DNA of 64,000 nt from Atopsyche davidsoni (GCA_022113835.1 JAILWY010000005.1:9442501-9506500); one strand, 5' to 3'. Positions 52,801 to 63,949 are shown, counted from the stretch's first letter. Notes: generated from the letters alone by a model not told the origin. Translations and numbers: made by a program.

Positions 52801-55800
52801 TTATTATAAATTATCTTAACACACTTTAAGCAGGTTTTTTTCACTATAATAAATTAACAAGGTTACGTATCTATTATTACACACTTTAAGCAGGTAACCA
52901 AATTGACTAAACTGATGTGCGTAGCGGGCAAAATTCGCGTAAAATTGTGCATACGAAATCTAGTCTATACACTCATTGATTTGCACTTTTTGATTTTTTT
53001 CTTCAGAAGTAACGTTGACGAATCTAAACAAACATTACGAGCTATAAACCTAAAGAGTAAAATGACCTTCTGCCGCTTTTAGAGTAAACACATTCAAAAA
53101 GGTATTAATACGCGCCCCGCTTTTAGACAGCAGTCCGCGAAACGGGTACTAGTACCCGCCCCGCCTTTAGTGTGTTAATATAGTTATGTTTTTAGATTTG
53201 TCCTTCAATTCTCTACTCAATCAACATCTCAAGAGCAGAAATGCTTAGTGGCAATATCAGTACCGACACCCTGGAGAGCATCCAGGAGAAGCTATGCACA
53301 TGGATCAACACGGATACCCTCGACCAGCCTGCTAACGGAATGGAAATGTTTCTGGGAAGACAGATTATTCATGATAAGGTGCTGTTCTAATCTATGTTTT
53401 ATTTTTTAACAAAATCCAGTGGCATGTTGTATGTTTTGACACAAAAAAATATAAAAAATGTGTATCTTATAATATATAAGCAATAATTTTTATTATAGTT
53501 TCAGTGGTAATATTCCATACAGCATTTGTTGAACTGGAACAGGTATCATATAGACTAGGGCGCGGGTGCATCTGAGACATCGGCCACGTTGAGTGATATT
53601 CTCTTTCCAGCACCAATGCTTGTTTAAAAATATAAGCTGACTAATTTTATACATTTTTTTAGGCTGTAGCAGATTGTGTCGAGGCTCTTATAGGCGCATA
53701 CTTACTTCACGGAGGAATTGAAGCAGGATCGAGGATATTACAATTCTTGAAGATCATACCGGAGAATGTAACTTTTTACCATTTACCTGTTGTTACGAAA
53801 AACAAAACCAACTCTTATAATTAATTTTCATTTGTTTTCTTTCATATAGAATGGTGCAACAAAACTTCTGAATCAAACGGTTGCCACGCAATTTTCCATG
53901 GGAAAAGTCTCCTTAGAGAATATATCCTTTCTACTAGATCATTGTCAAGATCAAGTTGAAGAAATATTAGGATATAATTTTAACGACCCTTGCTATCTTC
54001 TACAAGTAAGTCCCCAACCTGTCCTTTTTATTTGCTTTCTATAAAAAAGAACGCCCTGTTGGTGATTATTTTGGTTTAATTTGTCATAACCTAGTCTGAA
54101 GAAACCCCTGAAAGTCAAAAGGACTCGCAAACAAAATTAGTTTATGTATAAATATATATATGTTAATGTAATGTGTTAAATGTTCATATATGTTAATGTG
54201 TTATATTAATTCACAAATATTACCTGCAATTTTTTGCTTTTCCTTGATCATTTGTGTAGTTAATCTATTTTGATATTTTACAGGCGTTGTCGCATTCGTC
54301 AAACACTAGAAACCGTGTAACCGACAGTTATGAAAGACTCGAGTTCATCGGAGACGCCATCCTGGACTTTCTTGTCACCAGTCACATTTACGAGAATTGT
54401 GGAATGCTCAGCCCGGGTGACCTCACAGATCTGCGCTCGGCTCTGGTCAACAACAACACATTTGCATGCATGGTTGTCAGACTGAATCTGCACAAATACA
54501 TCCAGTCTTCGAACTCCCACTTGGACAATGCCATTCTCAGGTTCGCCATCCACCAAATGGAAAGGGATCACGTCATAGATGAGGCTGTTTTGTATTTGCT
54601 CGAGGAAGAGGCTTGCAATTTGGCAGAGTATGTCGAGGTTCCTAAGGTAATCACGATTCAAATTTAGTGATCGTAAATATTAAATTATGTAAAGCAGTTC
54701 TTCATTAGGAGGACAAGCTCGTATTCATTTATACTTAATAAAGAAAAACTCTAGAAGTCTAATACTGCCTATGAATCAAACATAATTACAATAAAGCAAA
54801 TGTTAAGTTTTACTTTGTTAATACTCATCAACATTTTAGTATAATATTAATAAGAAAATCACTTGTACTGTATATCAAAAGTACTTATTTAAGACTTGTT
54901 TCGATTGGTAGCTTTTTAGACAGAAGGTTATTGTTGTATATTTAGACAAAAACCAAAATAAAGTAATACTATTTTATATTGTTCATCCACATGTTTATGA
55001 AATTGTTTTTTTTTTGTACAGATTCTTGGCGACATCTTTGAATCTTTGGCTGGTGCCATATTCCTTGATTCGGGAAATGACTTGGCCGTTGTTTGGAAAG
55101 TGTTCTATAAATTTATGCGAGAGGAGATTGCTTTATTCAGTATGAAAATCCCTAAACAACCAGTGAGATTGCTGTATGAAAAAGTCCACGCAACTCCCCT
55201 CTTCCAGTGAGTATTTGAATGGCTAACACTTATCTACATTTTATGGATGTTGTATCCATTTGTGAATTTAGATCTTGGGCTTACCTTGTTACGTTTTGAT
55301 CAGTAAATATTTTTAAAAATCTATGTAGTGAATTATAATTGCTGGGTTCTTGAGTGCTACGCTGCATTATTAATTAAAGCTTCTGACGTTTCGGTCCTTG
55401 TACTGGAGCCTTCAGGGATTTGAAGATGGCCTCAGTACAAAAACATGGGAAACTCAAATTATAAATTCCCAGCAATTCTAATAAAACGGATGCAAAAAAT
55501 AAACACATTTATTTTAACAGTACCCAAGTGTGCAATGGTTATTCAATTTTCCTCAGTATAGTAATAATTAAGAAATTCAATATTTTTGACAAAGAGTACT
55601 TGGTGGAATTCCATTTTAATATTTTTGAATAAAATACTTGAGTGATTTTCCACATTTTCGTTTTTATTAGTGACCGGTTTCGTCAACCTTTCACGTTGGC
55701 ATTATCAAACAGAGTGACTTTGACTTTGTTTGATAATGCCAACGTGAAAGGTTGGCGAAACCGGTCACTAATAAAAACGAAAATGTGGAATATCACTCTA

Positions 55801-56311
55801 GTATTTTATTCAAAAATATATAGTAATAATTCTCAAAATTTCCTTTTTGCTCTATATTCAGTTTCTTTTTTGATATTATTAAACATCTTGTAGCTTTTTA
55901 TAATTCTTATTTTCTTTTCATACTCTTGAACAAAGTAATAAATAATTCTATTTGTATTTTTATTGTCTTGAGAATTATATTAAAATATGCTCATTCTTAC
56001 TTATGATGAAATTCATTGTTTGTGTACTTCATAATCCATATCTCTGCATATTTATACATAATATATAAATTAGTGATAAAAGTATTCAATCTGTCCATTC
56101 TTGGACCGTGCGATTTGTACTCTGCTATCTCTAATTATAATATTTTATTTGTTCCAGCCCAATAGTCAATATTAACAACAGTAAGATAATGATTCCTCTA
56201 CAAGTGAACGTCGGTGGCAAGCCATTAATAGTGCACGGATTCGGAAACAACAAGACATTAGCTAAATGCTCTGCAGCCAAAATAGCCCTGAGAATGCTGG
56301 GGCAAATTTAG
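43820..56311 (+). CDS. Dcr-2: Dicer-2, RNase III enzyme of the siRNA pathway
   Basis: Twenty-six phase-matched exons give 1663 residues: 43820-44146, 44264-44441, 44518-44641, 44841-45027, 45526-45832, 45975-46209, 46475-46706, 46780-46873, 47123-47301, 47568-47677, 47827-47956, 48496-48773, 49302-49574, 49652-49790, 49987-50195, 50290-50372, 50845-51050, 51236-51417, 51712-51948, 52573-52708, 53196-53378, 53663-53767, 53850-54005, 54284-54646, 55022-55206, 56158-56311 (TAG). Domains: helicase with PTGSGKT (28-34), DECH (138-141), GLTAT and QSKGRGR (490-496); Dicer dimerisation fold (about 562-660); platform/PAZ (about 795-1000); RNase IIIa (E1199, D1203, D1347, E1350); RNase IIIb (E1450, D1454, D1555, E1558); C-terminal dsRNA-binding region. 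The intact ATPase helicase points to Dicer-2 rather than Dicer-1. It cuts long dsRNA into siRNAs in the cytoplasm for antiviral and transposon defence. An acceptor two bases before the ATG implies an upstream untranslated exon. Confidence 0.97.
48898..48990 (+). mobile_element. tRNA-derived SINE fragment in Dicer-2 intron 12
   Basis: The stretch TTGTTACACGCCAGTAGTTC and following, up to CGGAGCAACAAG, resembles a tRNA half. It has a B-box-like GGCTCGCATCC between CTGG and CCAG pairing arms, and short complementary ends (TTGTT with AACAA). The A box is poor. Best explained as a degraded tRNA-derived SINE head. Confidence 0.4.
52816..53178. mobile_element. piggyBac-like MITE in Dicer-2 intron 20
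   Basis: It is bounded by TTAA at 52816-52819 and 53175-53178. The inverted ends are CACACTTTAAGC on the left and, reverse complemented, CACACTAAAGGC on the right. TTAA target duplications plus short CAC-type ends point to the piggyBac superfamily. The left end is followed by a direct copy of TACACACTTTAAGCAGGT near 52878-52895. The right end contains the 16-bp perfect palindrome CGGGTACTAGTACCCG. No transposase frame. Confidence 0.6.
55334..55485. mobile_element. Foldback MITE in the last Dicer-2 intron
   Basis: TTATAATTGCTGGG on the left is repeated inverted as CCCAGCAATTCTAAT on the right. An inner pair GTACTGGAGCC and GGCCTCAGTAC flanks the middle. The TGACGTTTCGGTCCTTGTAC segment resembles the spacer of other foldback elements in the window. 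Boundaries are approximate. Confidence 0.5.
55621..55819. mobile_element. Foldback MITE copy 1 next to the last Dicer-2 exon
   Basis: Arms of roughly 90 bases (from ATTTTTGAATAAAATACT to CATTATCAAACA, and back) are inverted with few differences around a very short centre. Each arm carries GACCGGTTTCG and CACGTTGGCATTATC. The left border (TACTTGGTGGAATTCC) is shared with the copy at 56705-56889 and, inverted, with sequence in the ABCB6-like intron. Confidence 0.85.
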
Positions 56312-56369
56312 CGAGAATACTATAAATATTGTCGTTAAAACCCCAAAAATACATAAAATGTAGTCAAAG

Positions 56370-56375
56370 ATTAAA
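56370..56375 (+). terminator. Possible Dicer-2 polyadenylation signal (ATTAAA variant)
   Basis: ATTAAA lies 59 bases after the stop codon. The alternative is the canonical AATAAA at 56712-56717 inside the foldback element. Sequence alone cannot choose between them. Confidence 0.35.
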
Positions 56376-56704
56376 ATTACTATTGGCAATTGAGAGAAGC
56401 GTTCAGTATATGGCAAGCCAAGAACGTGATTTGGTTTCGCAGTCGAAGATCTAACACAGCTCCTGCCACTCGCTAGAAAAAGTAAACGGGATTCTTGGCT
56501 TACCTTTTTTATACTGCAGGTCTTCACCGTAAACCACCGCTAAATATAATTCATAAAATTACCTAAAGGCTGATAGCTATTTTATTACAAATTAATTTGT
56601 GGAATTGTCTGAATTTTAAGGTCTAATTTCATTGCTAAGATAATTTAAGGTATTTTAAGGTAATCAATATTTTTGCCAGATTACTTGGTTTAATTCCATT
56701 TTAA

Positions 56705-56889
56705 TATTTTAAATAAAATACAATTGTTTTTTCCACACGTTAATTTTATTGGTGACTAGTTCGCCAACCTTTCAAACTGGCATTATCAAACTGATACTCA
56801 GTTTGATAATGCCAACGTGAAAGGTTGGCGAAGCTCGTCACCAATAAAATTAACATATGGAAAAATCACACAGTATTTTATTTAAAATA
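56705..56889. mobile_element. Foldback MITE copy 2, downstream of Dicer-2
   Basis: Same family as the element at 55621-55819: inverted arms of about 90 bases containing GCCAACCTTTC and GGCATTATCAAACTGA, and a matching left border (TACTTGGTTTAATTCC). It lies about 390 bases after the Dicer-2 stop codon. Its left arm supplies the first canonical AATAAA (56712-56717) after the gene. Confidence 0.85.
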
Positions 56890-57488
56890 ATGAACTTATT
56901 TTTTTACTAATAAATTCTTAATTTGTGTACTTTAAATATAAACGAGCTTTTTGTATTTTTTTAAATGCTTAGTTTAATGAATGATAATTTTAGTGGACCA
57001 TGACTTTTATACATTCTTTTTCAAACCCTAATTTTAATTTGAGACAGACTTAGAGTTTTATTATTAAATTAAATTTTATATTTTATACACCTTCATGGAT
57101 GGAATTTTTATAAATTCATGCTGAGTGTACTGGTGATATTTTTGAATTCATTGATATGAATGGAAATTCACTCTTGAAGGTTCTTTAGTAATGTTTATTG
57201 TAAATATATAATAGTGGCGTGCAGTTCATACAGGCAAAGAAGTAGTAAATTTCTTAATACAAACTATCAAGACATTCTGCATTGGTAAATTTTATATATA
57301 TTAGATTTAGACTTTTTATGAGGTATTTACTGATTTTCTGCCTGTTTGGACGGCACGCGACTGATATATACCACCTTACTATAAAGATGTGTTCCGATGC
57401 AATTACTGTTCTTACACAACATAGTTTTCTAAAACCATATCTGTTAATTATACATTTAATAGTATTGGTTATATTATATAGGTGTCCC

Positions 57489-57863
57489 AAAATTAACGCA
57501 AGATTTGAATTTGTCGCCATTGTTGCAGTAAAGTTTTGGGAACACTTAAAAAAAAACAATTTGATAGCTGACAGTTTAGGGTTAGTAAAAATGGAGCGTT
57601 ACACGATAGAACAACGTGTCTTCATTATTGAACAATATTTCAAAAATTCTGTTCCGACCATATTTTGTATGAAATTTTCGAACTGCGGCTGCCAAGCTTT
57701 CATTATTTTTGAAATATTGTTCAATAATGAAGACACGTTGTTCTATCGTGTAACGCCCCATTTTTACTAACCCTAAACTGTCAGCTATCAAATTGTTTTT
57801 TTTTAAGTGTTCCCAAAACTTTACTGCAAAAATGGCGACAAATTCAAATCTTGCGTTAATTTT
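57489..57863. mobile_element. Palindromic mariner-like element carrying an inverted duplication of its transposase N terminus
   Basis: Positions 57489-57647 and 57705-57863 are near-exact reverse complements (about 159 bases each) around a 57-base centre. On both strands the arm encodes RYTIEQRVFIIEQYFKN, the helix-turn-helix start of mariner-type transposases. The minus strand continues through the centre as NNESLAAAVRKFHTKYGRN before running into the inverted copy. The left outer end, GGTGTCCCAAAATTAACG preceded by TATATA, looks like a Tc1/mariner terminus at a TA site. The right terminus lacks its last bases. It cannot encode an active transposase. Confidence 0.8.
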
Positions 57864-58851
57864 CCTTATATTTTATGAAAAATCCCTTTACAGAAAAAGT
57901 TGTATTTGGTCCGAAAATACTAAATAAATTTCTTACTTTACATTTAATTAAAATCTGAAGACATGATCTTGGTCAGTAATTAATGTATATAGAAAAGTGT
58001 ACTTAATATATTGCTGGTCTATCAAGTGTCGACTCATCAGACTCGGTGCCAACTTGAAAAAGAATTATAGGCTCTGGTGAGGTCGTGGATCCTTTGCAAC
58101 CGTTATCATGTTATAGTAATGGTCAACGCTTAGGTTGAAACTTTAAATGTGAAATAATGAAATTCATTTACTGTTTTGATGTAACGTTTTACGTGTAGTC
58201 TAGTTATATTCGATAAATTGAATTTGAGATTTGAAATATAAAAATTCTCCATTCCAAATTTATGATATCAAATCGCAAAAATTAAATACACCCAAAACTA
58301 CACATCAGCCGATGTTTAGCTTTGCTCAAGCTCACATTAATTTTAGGTAATCTTAAATATTCAATTGATTTATTCTATTATTATTATTTCTATTATGATC
58401 AAAGTTTAGTTAGTTATATTAATTTTTTAAGAAATAATTAAAGGCATGTTCATGTTTCCAAATAAATTTATCAATTTACAATTTTTTTTATTTATATCCT
58501 TGGTCCAATTTAGACCATTCGAACCTAAGACCTTTCACAAGCATACAGGCATCGCAGGTTGCACTCCAACATTGCTTGAATCTCCAATTTAGAGATTTTT
58601 TTATTTAATGAATGACAACAGGAACTAATCCACTGTCTGATACTCGCAGTACGCAGTGCAGCTGCTCTGACATCAACAATTGAAGATTTTTACATCAAGA
58701 CTTTGTTGTTTTAACCTCTTCAAGCTCACGTTTTATAAAGAGGTTCTCAAAATAAATACCTCTACAAATATGACCACAGAACTCAATAAAACATTCATCA
58801 AAAAGATTTGAAATCAAATAAAAAAAATACTAGAATTGCTGAAAAATCAGA

Positions 58852-58857
58852 TTTATT
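58852..58857 (-). terminator. Polyadenylation signal of RpL18A
   Basis: AATAAA on the minus strand, 35 bases after the stop codon, as expected for the short 3' UTR of a ribosomal protein gene. Confidence 0.75.
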
Positions 58858-58892
58858 CAGTTTTCATTTACAGTTAAAAATAGAGTAACACA

Positions 58893-61800
58893 TTACATGT
58901 AGTAAGTGTTGGGGCGACGCATGGAGAACTTGACGAGTCGCTTGCGGTGTTGGATCCTCTTGGGCAGCGGGAACTTGATTTTGGAATCGTGGAACTGCTT
59001 GACCTGAGGCCTTCTGCAGCTGGCTGCCTTCAGCACCTCCACTTTGATGATCTGCATAAATAATTCAAGATTTAAAAAAATATATTTAGATTCAGGGGTT
59101 AATCGGTCATGGTTGTTGACAGGTGACAAAAAATGTGTGAAACAAACATAATGCAGCCAGATTTTGCTGACAGCACCTCAAACAATGTTCACGTGGTTTA
59201 ATTTTAGCAAGAATCTAGGAAGTCAATATCTAGGATTCAGATAGCAACTGCTGGTTTCTTGCTGCATCTATTTGTTTTCTAAATAAATATATAACAATAA
59301 GATTTTCGAATTTTTAAATAAGTGTTGATTCAAAGCAAAAATCAATTGATTTCGAAATCAAAACAGGTCAATAAAAAAAATTGAAAAATTCATTCCATAC
59401 GTAGTATTTCTTACAAGTTGTTTATTGATCATAACATGTCTTATGACAAGATTTACATCTTTATTTACTACTTAAAAGTGATGTACACACTGCAGACTGA
59501 GTTTCAAAACAAGTGGTGCTATGAGCATTTTTATACATCACAGTGGTCTGGAATTTTCCTCGTTAGTTTCAGTATTCCAACAAATATTTTTGGGTTTGCA
59601 TAAAATATAAGATACACAAGATGCATATGTTGTTATGTTACCTGTATGGAGTGCGCGCGTGCACGATGGCGGGCCCCCATGTCGCGGTAGCACTGGGTGA
59701 CAGCGCCTCCCACGGACAGGTCTCTGTACTCACGGTACATATTGTGTGTACCGGAGCGGGATTCATAACGAAGCCACACACCAAAGTTCTTGATGCGCAG
59801 TGGGGATTTCTCAGGGATTTCCTGTAAACGTACAATTATTATGTCAATATGAAGGTTAATGATAAATTCCAGTGACACCAAAGAAATTAACACCAATAAG
59901 CTACAAATTACAAACAGTGGCTATTGTTATGTCATGCCACAAAGCAAGCGTTTATAATTAAAATTTGAAAGCCCATGGTTTTATATATTTAGTGAATATA
60001 ATAAAAATGGGTAAGAATAGTGGCATTAGTTTCACACACACTGGTGTTTGGTTCCAGATATAATTAAAGAAAACTTATTTGCGACAAATATGTCACCAAA
60101 TTTAAAGCATTTACCCATGAATATATGTACCCATATTAAACAAAATTAAACCAAATAAAATTTGTGAAAGTTCATTCATTCTCTTGTCCACATACAATAT
60201 CTACTGTCCTGAAATTTAATCATAATTCAAGTACTTCGGTATTAAAAAAAAAAGCTTCCTAACAAATATGGTTAGTCAACATCACTGGTTTTCAGTGGTT
60301 TAATAATCAATACAATGCTGCGACACAGAACAATGCTGCGACACAATCTTAGCTAATCTTTAAGCCCCAATACTATTACAGACTAAAGCACTGTTAGAAC
60401 TCATAAATTATCATTAATACAACTGTAGGAAGAGGTTTGTGATAAGATTTGTAAAAAGCTAGGAAAATAACAAAAAAAATATTGCTATTTTACTGACAAG
60501 ATACTAATAACTAATTCAATAGCAATAAAAAATGTAAGTCATAAATAATAAAAATATTTAAAAGAAAGTAAAAAAAACGAAACTTGTGAGAGGCATTCTA
60601 TAATGCTGATGCACTAGAAAACAGCACCTCAAACACTGCTCGAGATAGATTTCAGCAAGGAACTGAGAAGTCCACATATAGGTTACGTGCGACAGCTAGC
60701 ACCTTGCTATTACTCAACAAACTATTTTATAATTGTTTATGCCTTATGGAAAATCTAACCGATCGAATATTACTTTCACAATACTTTATCAGTAATTAGG
60801 CTGAAGACAATTTGCTATATTAAAGCCAAACTCATTATGATTTCTTAGTGTTACGGCTGATATGTTTACGATTTCAGGTACCAAGTGAACAGAAGCACAC
60901 TATTTTCTTAAGAGTACTGCGTCAACAGCCTTGTTTTTTGAATGCAGATGCTTTACGGCATATGGGTAAAATATCTTAAAATACATATTCACTTCATGGC
61001 ATAAACAAATAGGGCAATGTTAAATAGTGCTGGACTTCACACATCCGGTTCTAATTGCTGAGGACAAAGGATTGTGAACGCAGCTCATGCGTAAAAATAA
61101 ACCTATTAATTTCAATATACAGTAAAATGACAGGTGAGTATAAGAAACAAAAAATTGAACTTTTGTGTATTACATGATTTGTCATAAAATGTGTTCTGTG
61201 CATATGATATCAAACATTGATGAATTATCAAGGAATATCAACATTTTTACTTTGTTAAACTAAGAAAAACACAAAACGTTCCGTCTTAAAAGCAAGTTCA
61301 AACCACACATTATCGAAGGTGCATGCTTTTTTAAATACAATTTCTTACCTTAACGGAGACAATTTCTCCGGTGGATTTCTTGAACTTTTTCAATTGCCTC
61401 AAGAAATACCAGAATCTGGATTTCGCGACAATGGGCTCCGGGGCGAAGATCCTCATCTTGTAAAGAGGGGTAACCTTCTCCTTCTCCGTCGGGAGCTTGC
61501 GCCCGATCACCTCGAACTCCTTCAGCTACAACAAAACATTACCTTGTCAGCAAGTGCCACACAAAATCATAACCTCTCACTGTCAACCGTTACAATTGTG
61601 AATAACTCGACACTCCGTTTACATATCGATCACGTGTAAAATAAAGACTTATATTCAGCTATTTTCTGAATGACACATATTGAATATCACCGAGAAATAT
61701 GTAGAAATTATGTCAAAACCACGCGTCAACACGTTGTCCACATGTTCGTGGTCAAAGCTTGTCATTGCCGGTTCTCATATTTCTGGGGTATATGGTACAA

Positions 61801-61916
61801 TAAATTAATTTAATCATATAAAGACATGCATAAGGAGTCTATTATTAATATTTATCGATCAAATAATACGTATTTAAACACTTAAAATTGAGGCATACCT
61901 GGCCACTAGCCTTCAT
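58893..61916 (-). CDS. RpL18A: 60S ribosomal protein L18a (eL20)
   Basis: Four exons on the minus strand: 61916-61899, 61525-61349, 59821-59642 and 59051-58893. All exons hold whole codons, giving 177 residues (human RPL18A has 176). The first exon encodes only MKASGQ. Then follow [71 protein letters not shown] and [18 protein letters not shown], ending RRPNTYYM. All match eL20 along its whole length. It is a structural protein of the large cytoplasmic ribosomal subunit. Upstream of the ATG the minus strand has a pyrimidine tract (CCTTTCCGTTTCC), which would suit a TOP start as in other ribosomal protein genes. Two introns carry H/ACA snoRNA candidates. Confidence 0.98.
59131..59265 (-). ncRNA. 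H/ACA snoRNA candidate A in RpL18A intron 3
   Basis: Read on the minus strand (about 135 bases), hairpin 1 closes with GCAAGAA/TTCTTGC. Then comes an H box AAATTA. Hairpin 2 closes with GTGAACA/TGTTTCAC, allowing small bulges, and the 3' end is ACATTT, an ACA exactly three bases from the end. The size, two-hairpin layout and location in a ribosomal protein intron are typical. It shares TGTTTGAGGTGCTGT in hairpin 2 with candidate B. The pseudouridine target was not determined. Confidence 0.6.
60582..60712 (-). ncRNA. H/ACA snoRNA candidate B in RpL18A intron 2
   Basis: Read on the minus strand (about 131 bases), hairpin 1 closes with GCAAGG/CCTTGC. Hairpin 2 begins GAGCA, closes with TGCCTC, and ends ACAAGT, an ACA three bases from the end. 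The H box is less clear (AAATCTA region). GTTTGAGGTGCTGT in hairpin 2 and a GACTTC(T/C) segment in hairpin 1 are shared with candidate A. The two therefore look like paralogues that guide the same site. Confidence 0.55.
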
Positions 61917-63628
61917 TTTGCCGTGTACGGACGTAAAAGGAAACGGAAAGGCTCGAGAGAAAAATGGAGGACAAAATGCAAAAATTCACCGCCAGAGTGT
62001 GCGCTGTTGTTAAATGTTGCCAACATTTAAGCAAAAGCTTACAAATTAATAGTGACTCACTACACCATAATAATATTATTTTGTAAGGCCAATATTTTTT
62101 ATGTATTTTAGGAAAAATTCTTGAGCTAATAAAGTGTTTAAAATAAAATTACTATGTTAAAAAAATCCATTTTCAGAGATTTTTTTTATTTATTAAATCT
62201 CATAATGTATATAAAAAAATATCCTCAAAGTAAATAAGACACAGTATTTTGGTTTTATAAATATATATCAGGTAATGTTTCTCAACCACTAAAAGATATG
62301 GAAATATAATTTTAAATGAGTATTTTCTTACTTATAACAAAATAAAAATGAAATATTAGAGTAAACCTTATATCCGCTTTTAAATAACAAATAATATTAT
62401 AAAAATCTATTATCCCTATACACAACACAAAGTGTACATAACATAAATAATACATAACAATTACAATCAACAGAGTTCTTTAAAAAAAAATATTTTTTTG
62501 AAAGGAATGAATGAACGAAGCAGTGTATTTTCACAAACATGAGTGTCATACAGATCTAAGAAAGCCACTAAAATGGATGACTTACAGGGCATATGTATTT
62601 GTGACTAGGTAAAAAAGGTAACAATAAGACATTGGTGAAAAGCATTAGCCATTGATTCAATAAACAGGCCAAACATTAAAAACTCAAATAAATAATTTTT
62701 AACTGTCAATCATAGATATTTGCAGTCAATAATTTTATTTTATCATAGTTTTTTTTACTATTTCAATCCCGGTAAATTTAATAGTATTAACTAAGGACAT
62801 ACTTATATTTGTATTTAATCGCTATGTGAGGGTACAAAATATACTGGGCCATTGTACAGGAGCTCTGATAAACCAACTTTTGCTATTTTTCAATGATGAA
62901 ACCAACACACCAATATGTTAGCACATGAGATTAAAAAATTAAAGTAAAAATAACAACATATTAAATTACTACAACATTAGTAATTTATATCCATAACTCT
63001 ATTACTAAAAGGCACTTACAGAATAGTTTGTAACATTATGGTGATAATTGAAAACAATTTGGCTTCTTAATTATTATCAGTCATATTCTTTACAATACAA
63101 TACGTATATAATGTGAAAGAAGTTGTAACATTGATTATGTTCTAGGTATGTAGGTTTTGAGAGCCGTCATAATATGTTCGGGTTTCTTGGGTTAACATTT
63201 AGGTCCCTCAGTGCTGGGAACATCTTCATTCTAGTCTTTTGATTGTGAGCATTATCTGCAGTTAATAATAACATAACATGTCAATACAGAAAACAGTGAC
63301 CGTAGCAGATATTTGCATATTAAAAATCTTTGAATATGAATACCTATTCAAATTAAAAAAATAACTCCTTTATCTTCTTCTAAATCTTGCCTCTAAAAAA
63401 AATTTAAGCTAGCCACATTTCCAAGTCTGCGAATAGCACTGCATGCTGCCATCGCATGTCATTGGAATTTAAAATAAGGTTAACATGATGATAATAAAAA
63501 AATATGTATTTGAATGTAATTTTAAAAAAAATACCACAACCGAAAGTTTAAAAAAATAAATTACTTAACATATACATTATAACATTAATAACAAGGTGTA
63601 AAAGTCGATGTTACAAAAAAATATAATA
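61917..63628. other. RpL18A promoter side and AT-rich region before ADCK1
   Basis: Positions 61917-62000 hold the RpL18A 5' UTR and probable promoter. The rest is AT-rich with no open frame of note, and some of it may be the 3' UTR of the ADCK1-like gene. No RNA gene was recognised. Confidence 0.55.
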
Positions 63629-63949
63629 TTAGAGTAGAAATCTGAATCTAAATTCAGTAAGCATTACATAAAAGTAAAATACAACTAATGTACAAAGCCT
63701 CTCAATTTTTAAAGTGGTTTTCTGGTAAAATGTTTGAGCCTTCTTATAGCGTTCGTTGTTCACAGATATAAGGCAGCACTTGGCCATGACGGTGAAACCG
63801 CACATCCTCTCATGAGTGCCGAGAGCAAACTCTATACTACGTATAAGGTCATTAGTCTTCAGCACTAGGAGAGTCTGCCGATCCATTTTCTCCAGGCACT
63901 CAGAAATATCGTTGATGAGCTCAGGAAGCTGAGATTGAAACTGGTTTTT
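63629..63949 (-). CDS. ADCK1-like UbiB-family atypical kinase, last coding exon
   Basis: A single 321-base exon begins after an acceptor (TTTTCAG) at phase 0 and gives 106 residues and a TAA stop. It reads QLPELINDISECLEKM, then QTLLVLKTNDLIRSIEF, then MAKCCLI and a hydrophobic end. The LPxx-LLLILKTNDLLRGIE block and the following (M)SRCCI segment are characteristic of the C-terminal region of ADCK1 (aarF domain containing kinase 1), a mitochondrial UbiB-family protein kinase-like ATPase. The kinase-like core lies beyond the right edge of the window. Its 5' side is cut only by the window end, not by a break in the gene. Confidence 0.85.
   Translation of the reverse strand, partial: KNQFQSQLPELINDISECLEKMDRQTLLVLKTNDLIRSIEFALGTHERMCGFTVMAKCCLISVNNERYKKAQTFYQKTTLKIERLCTLVVFYFYVMLTEFRFRFLL

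Larger units (their letters stand above)
56312..58892. other. Intergenic region between Dicer-2 and RpL18A (convergent genes)
   Basis: Apart from the two palindromic elements listed separately, I see AT-rich sequence without coding frames. The two flanking genes are transcribed toward each other across it. The RpL18A poly(A) signal candidate is at 58852-58857. Confidence 0.6.

Noticed and set aside
57282..57770. 162-residue plus-strand ORF downstream of Dicer-2
   Set aside because: It runs across unrelated AT-rich DNA and through one arm and the centre of the palindromic mariner remnant, so it is not a gene.
60845..60970. Possible third snoRNA on the minus strand in RpL18A intron 2
   Set aside because: It has an AGAAAA H-box-like motif and a TAGTGT/ACACTA pairing, but the ACA would lie inside the stem and the first hairpin is weak.
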